A stretch of 64,000 bases of DNA from Paragorgia papillata (Eukaryota; Cnidaria; Anthozoa; Scleralcyonacea; Coralliidae): the NCBI GenBank assembly GCA_035771165.1, contig JAWNZC010000351.1:8191501-8255500 (forward strand). The letters run 5' to 3'. This document shows, one piece after another, positions 63,582 to 64,000 of the stretch; positions within the stretch are counted from its first letter, which is position 1, and the number at the start of each line of letters is the position of its first letter. The translations under genes were made by a program, and so were the position numbers. The notes below the pieces were generated by a model. That model did not search any database, was not told the DNA's origin, and was given only the letters and a program-made list of their open reading frames with translations.

Positions 63582-64000
63582 GTAGGGAAAATGATGTTCT
63601 ATAATATATAGATCGGTTTTATCTAACGGCATGACGGCCATAAGTGGTGCACCTAAACAATGAAATGGTAGCCATATTGCTATCCCAAATTAATCCCATG
63701 GAAATATAGTTCTGTTCTTATTTATAAAATAACAGGTGTCCTACGCACGCTCTGATTGGACGAGAGATTTTCATTTTATATTGTACAACGCATGCTCTGT
63801 TTCGTTAAATCTCACGTAATCACTGGCGTATTTATTTGACTACGCCATCATACGTCAGATGAGTTTCGGTCACTTTGGTGGCTTCTCCTTGGGGGTTTTT
63901 TCTCGTCGTAAACGGTTAGTCATATTATAAAACAAATAGTAAATGGCTTTTGTGACTCTTTACTGTGATAGAAACACGAATGTCGCAATTTCAACCGGAA
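63582..64000. other. RUBCN intron running off the right edge
   Basis: No acceptor-supported exon is seen. The remaining Rubicon homology domain should lie to the right. Confidence 0.6.

Overview
This is an AT-rich, repeat-rich, intron-containing animal genomic window. It carries an astacin metalloprotease ending in two ShK domains, a Rubicon autophagy regulator with vertebrate-like conservation, and a leucine-rich-repeat gene with a lysine-rich linker. Double ShK tails on astacins, TTAGGG-like interstitial repeats and very dense hairpin MITEs together suggest a cnidarian, probably an anthozoan such as a stony coral or sea anemone. The species is inferred and not proven. There is no prokaryotic operon, CRISPR array or recognisable virus.

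Layout. 1-11.8 kb has no host gene that I can support. It holds MITEs, an inverted 480-bp pair enclosing two decayed ORFs, a locally duplicated segment and a 5S/tRNA-like SINE. 11.88-20.68 kb (+) is a complete nine-exon astacin-ShK gene of 386 aa; every splice phase closes, and intron 6 contains a 0.9-kb CAAT/CAAG array. 23.54-39.58 kb (-) is a complete ten-exon LRR gene of 424 aa, ending in a 12-nt coding exon. A tentative two-exon plus-strand gene (23.2 and 29.4 kb) overlaps it in antisense. 39.58-40.94 kb is a head-to-head intergenic region. 40.94 kb to beyond the right edge (+) is Rubicon (RUBCN), ten exons of which lie in the window; the last visible exon opens the Rubicon homology domain, whose remainder is off the edge.

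The rest is mobile DNA, and much of it can be sorted by target-site duplication (TSD). One group has TAGCCT-type ends and 9-bp TSDs (Mutator-like). One has GGCC...GTTTACA-type ends and TAA/TTA TSDs (Harbinger-like). One has TTAA TSDs (Kolobok/piggyBac-like). One is a TA-flanked mariner-type MITE. RUBCN intron 2 contains a three-level nest: a TTAA element inside a Harbinger-like element inside a Mutator-like element that carries a broken helicase fragment. RUBCN intron 1 contains a 4.3-kb element whose arms are palindromic GGATCC arrays. I found no single new pathway. The most unusual things are this nested and composite transposon architecture and the tRNA/5S chimeric SINE family.
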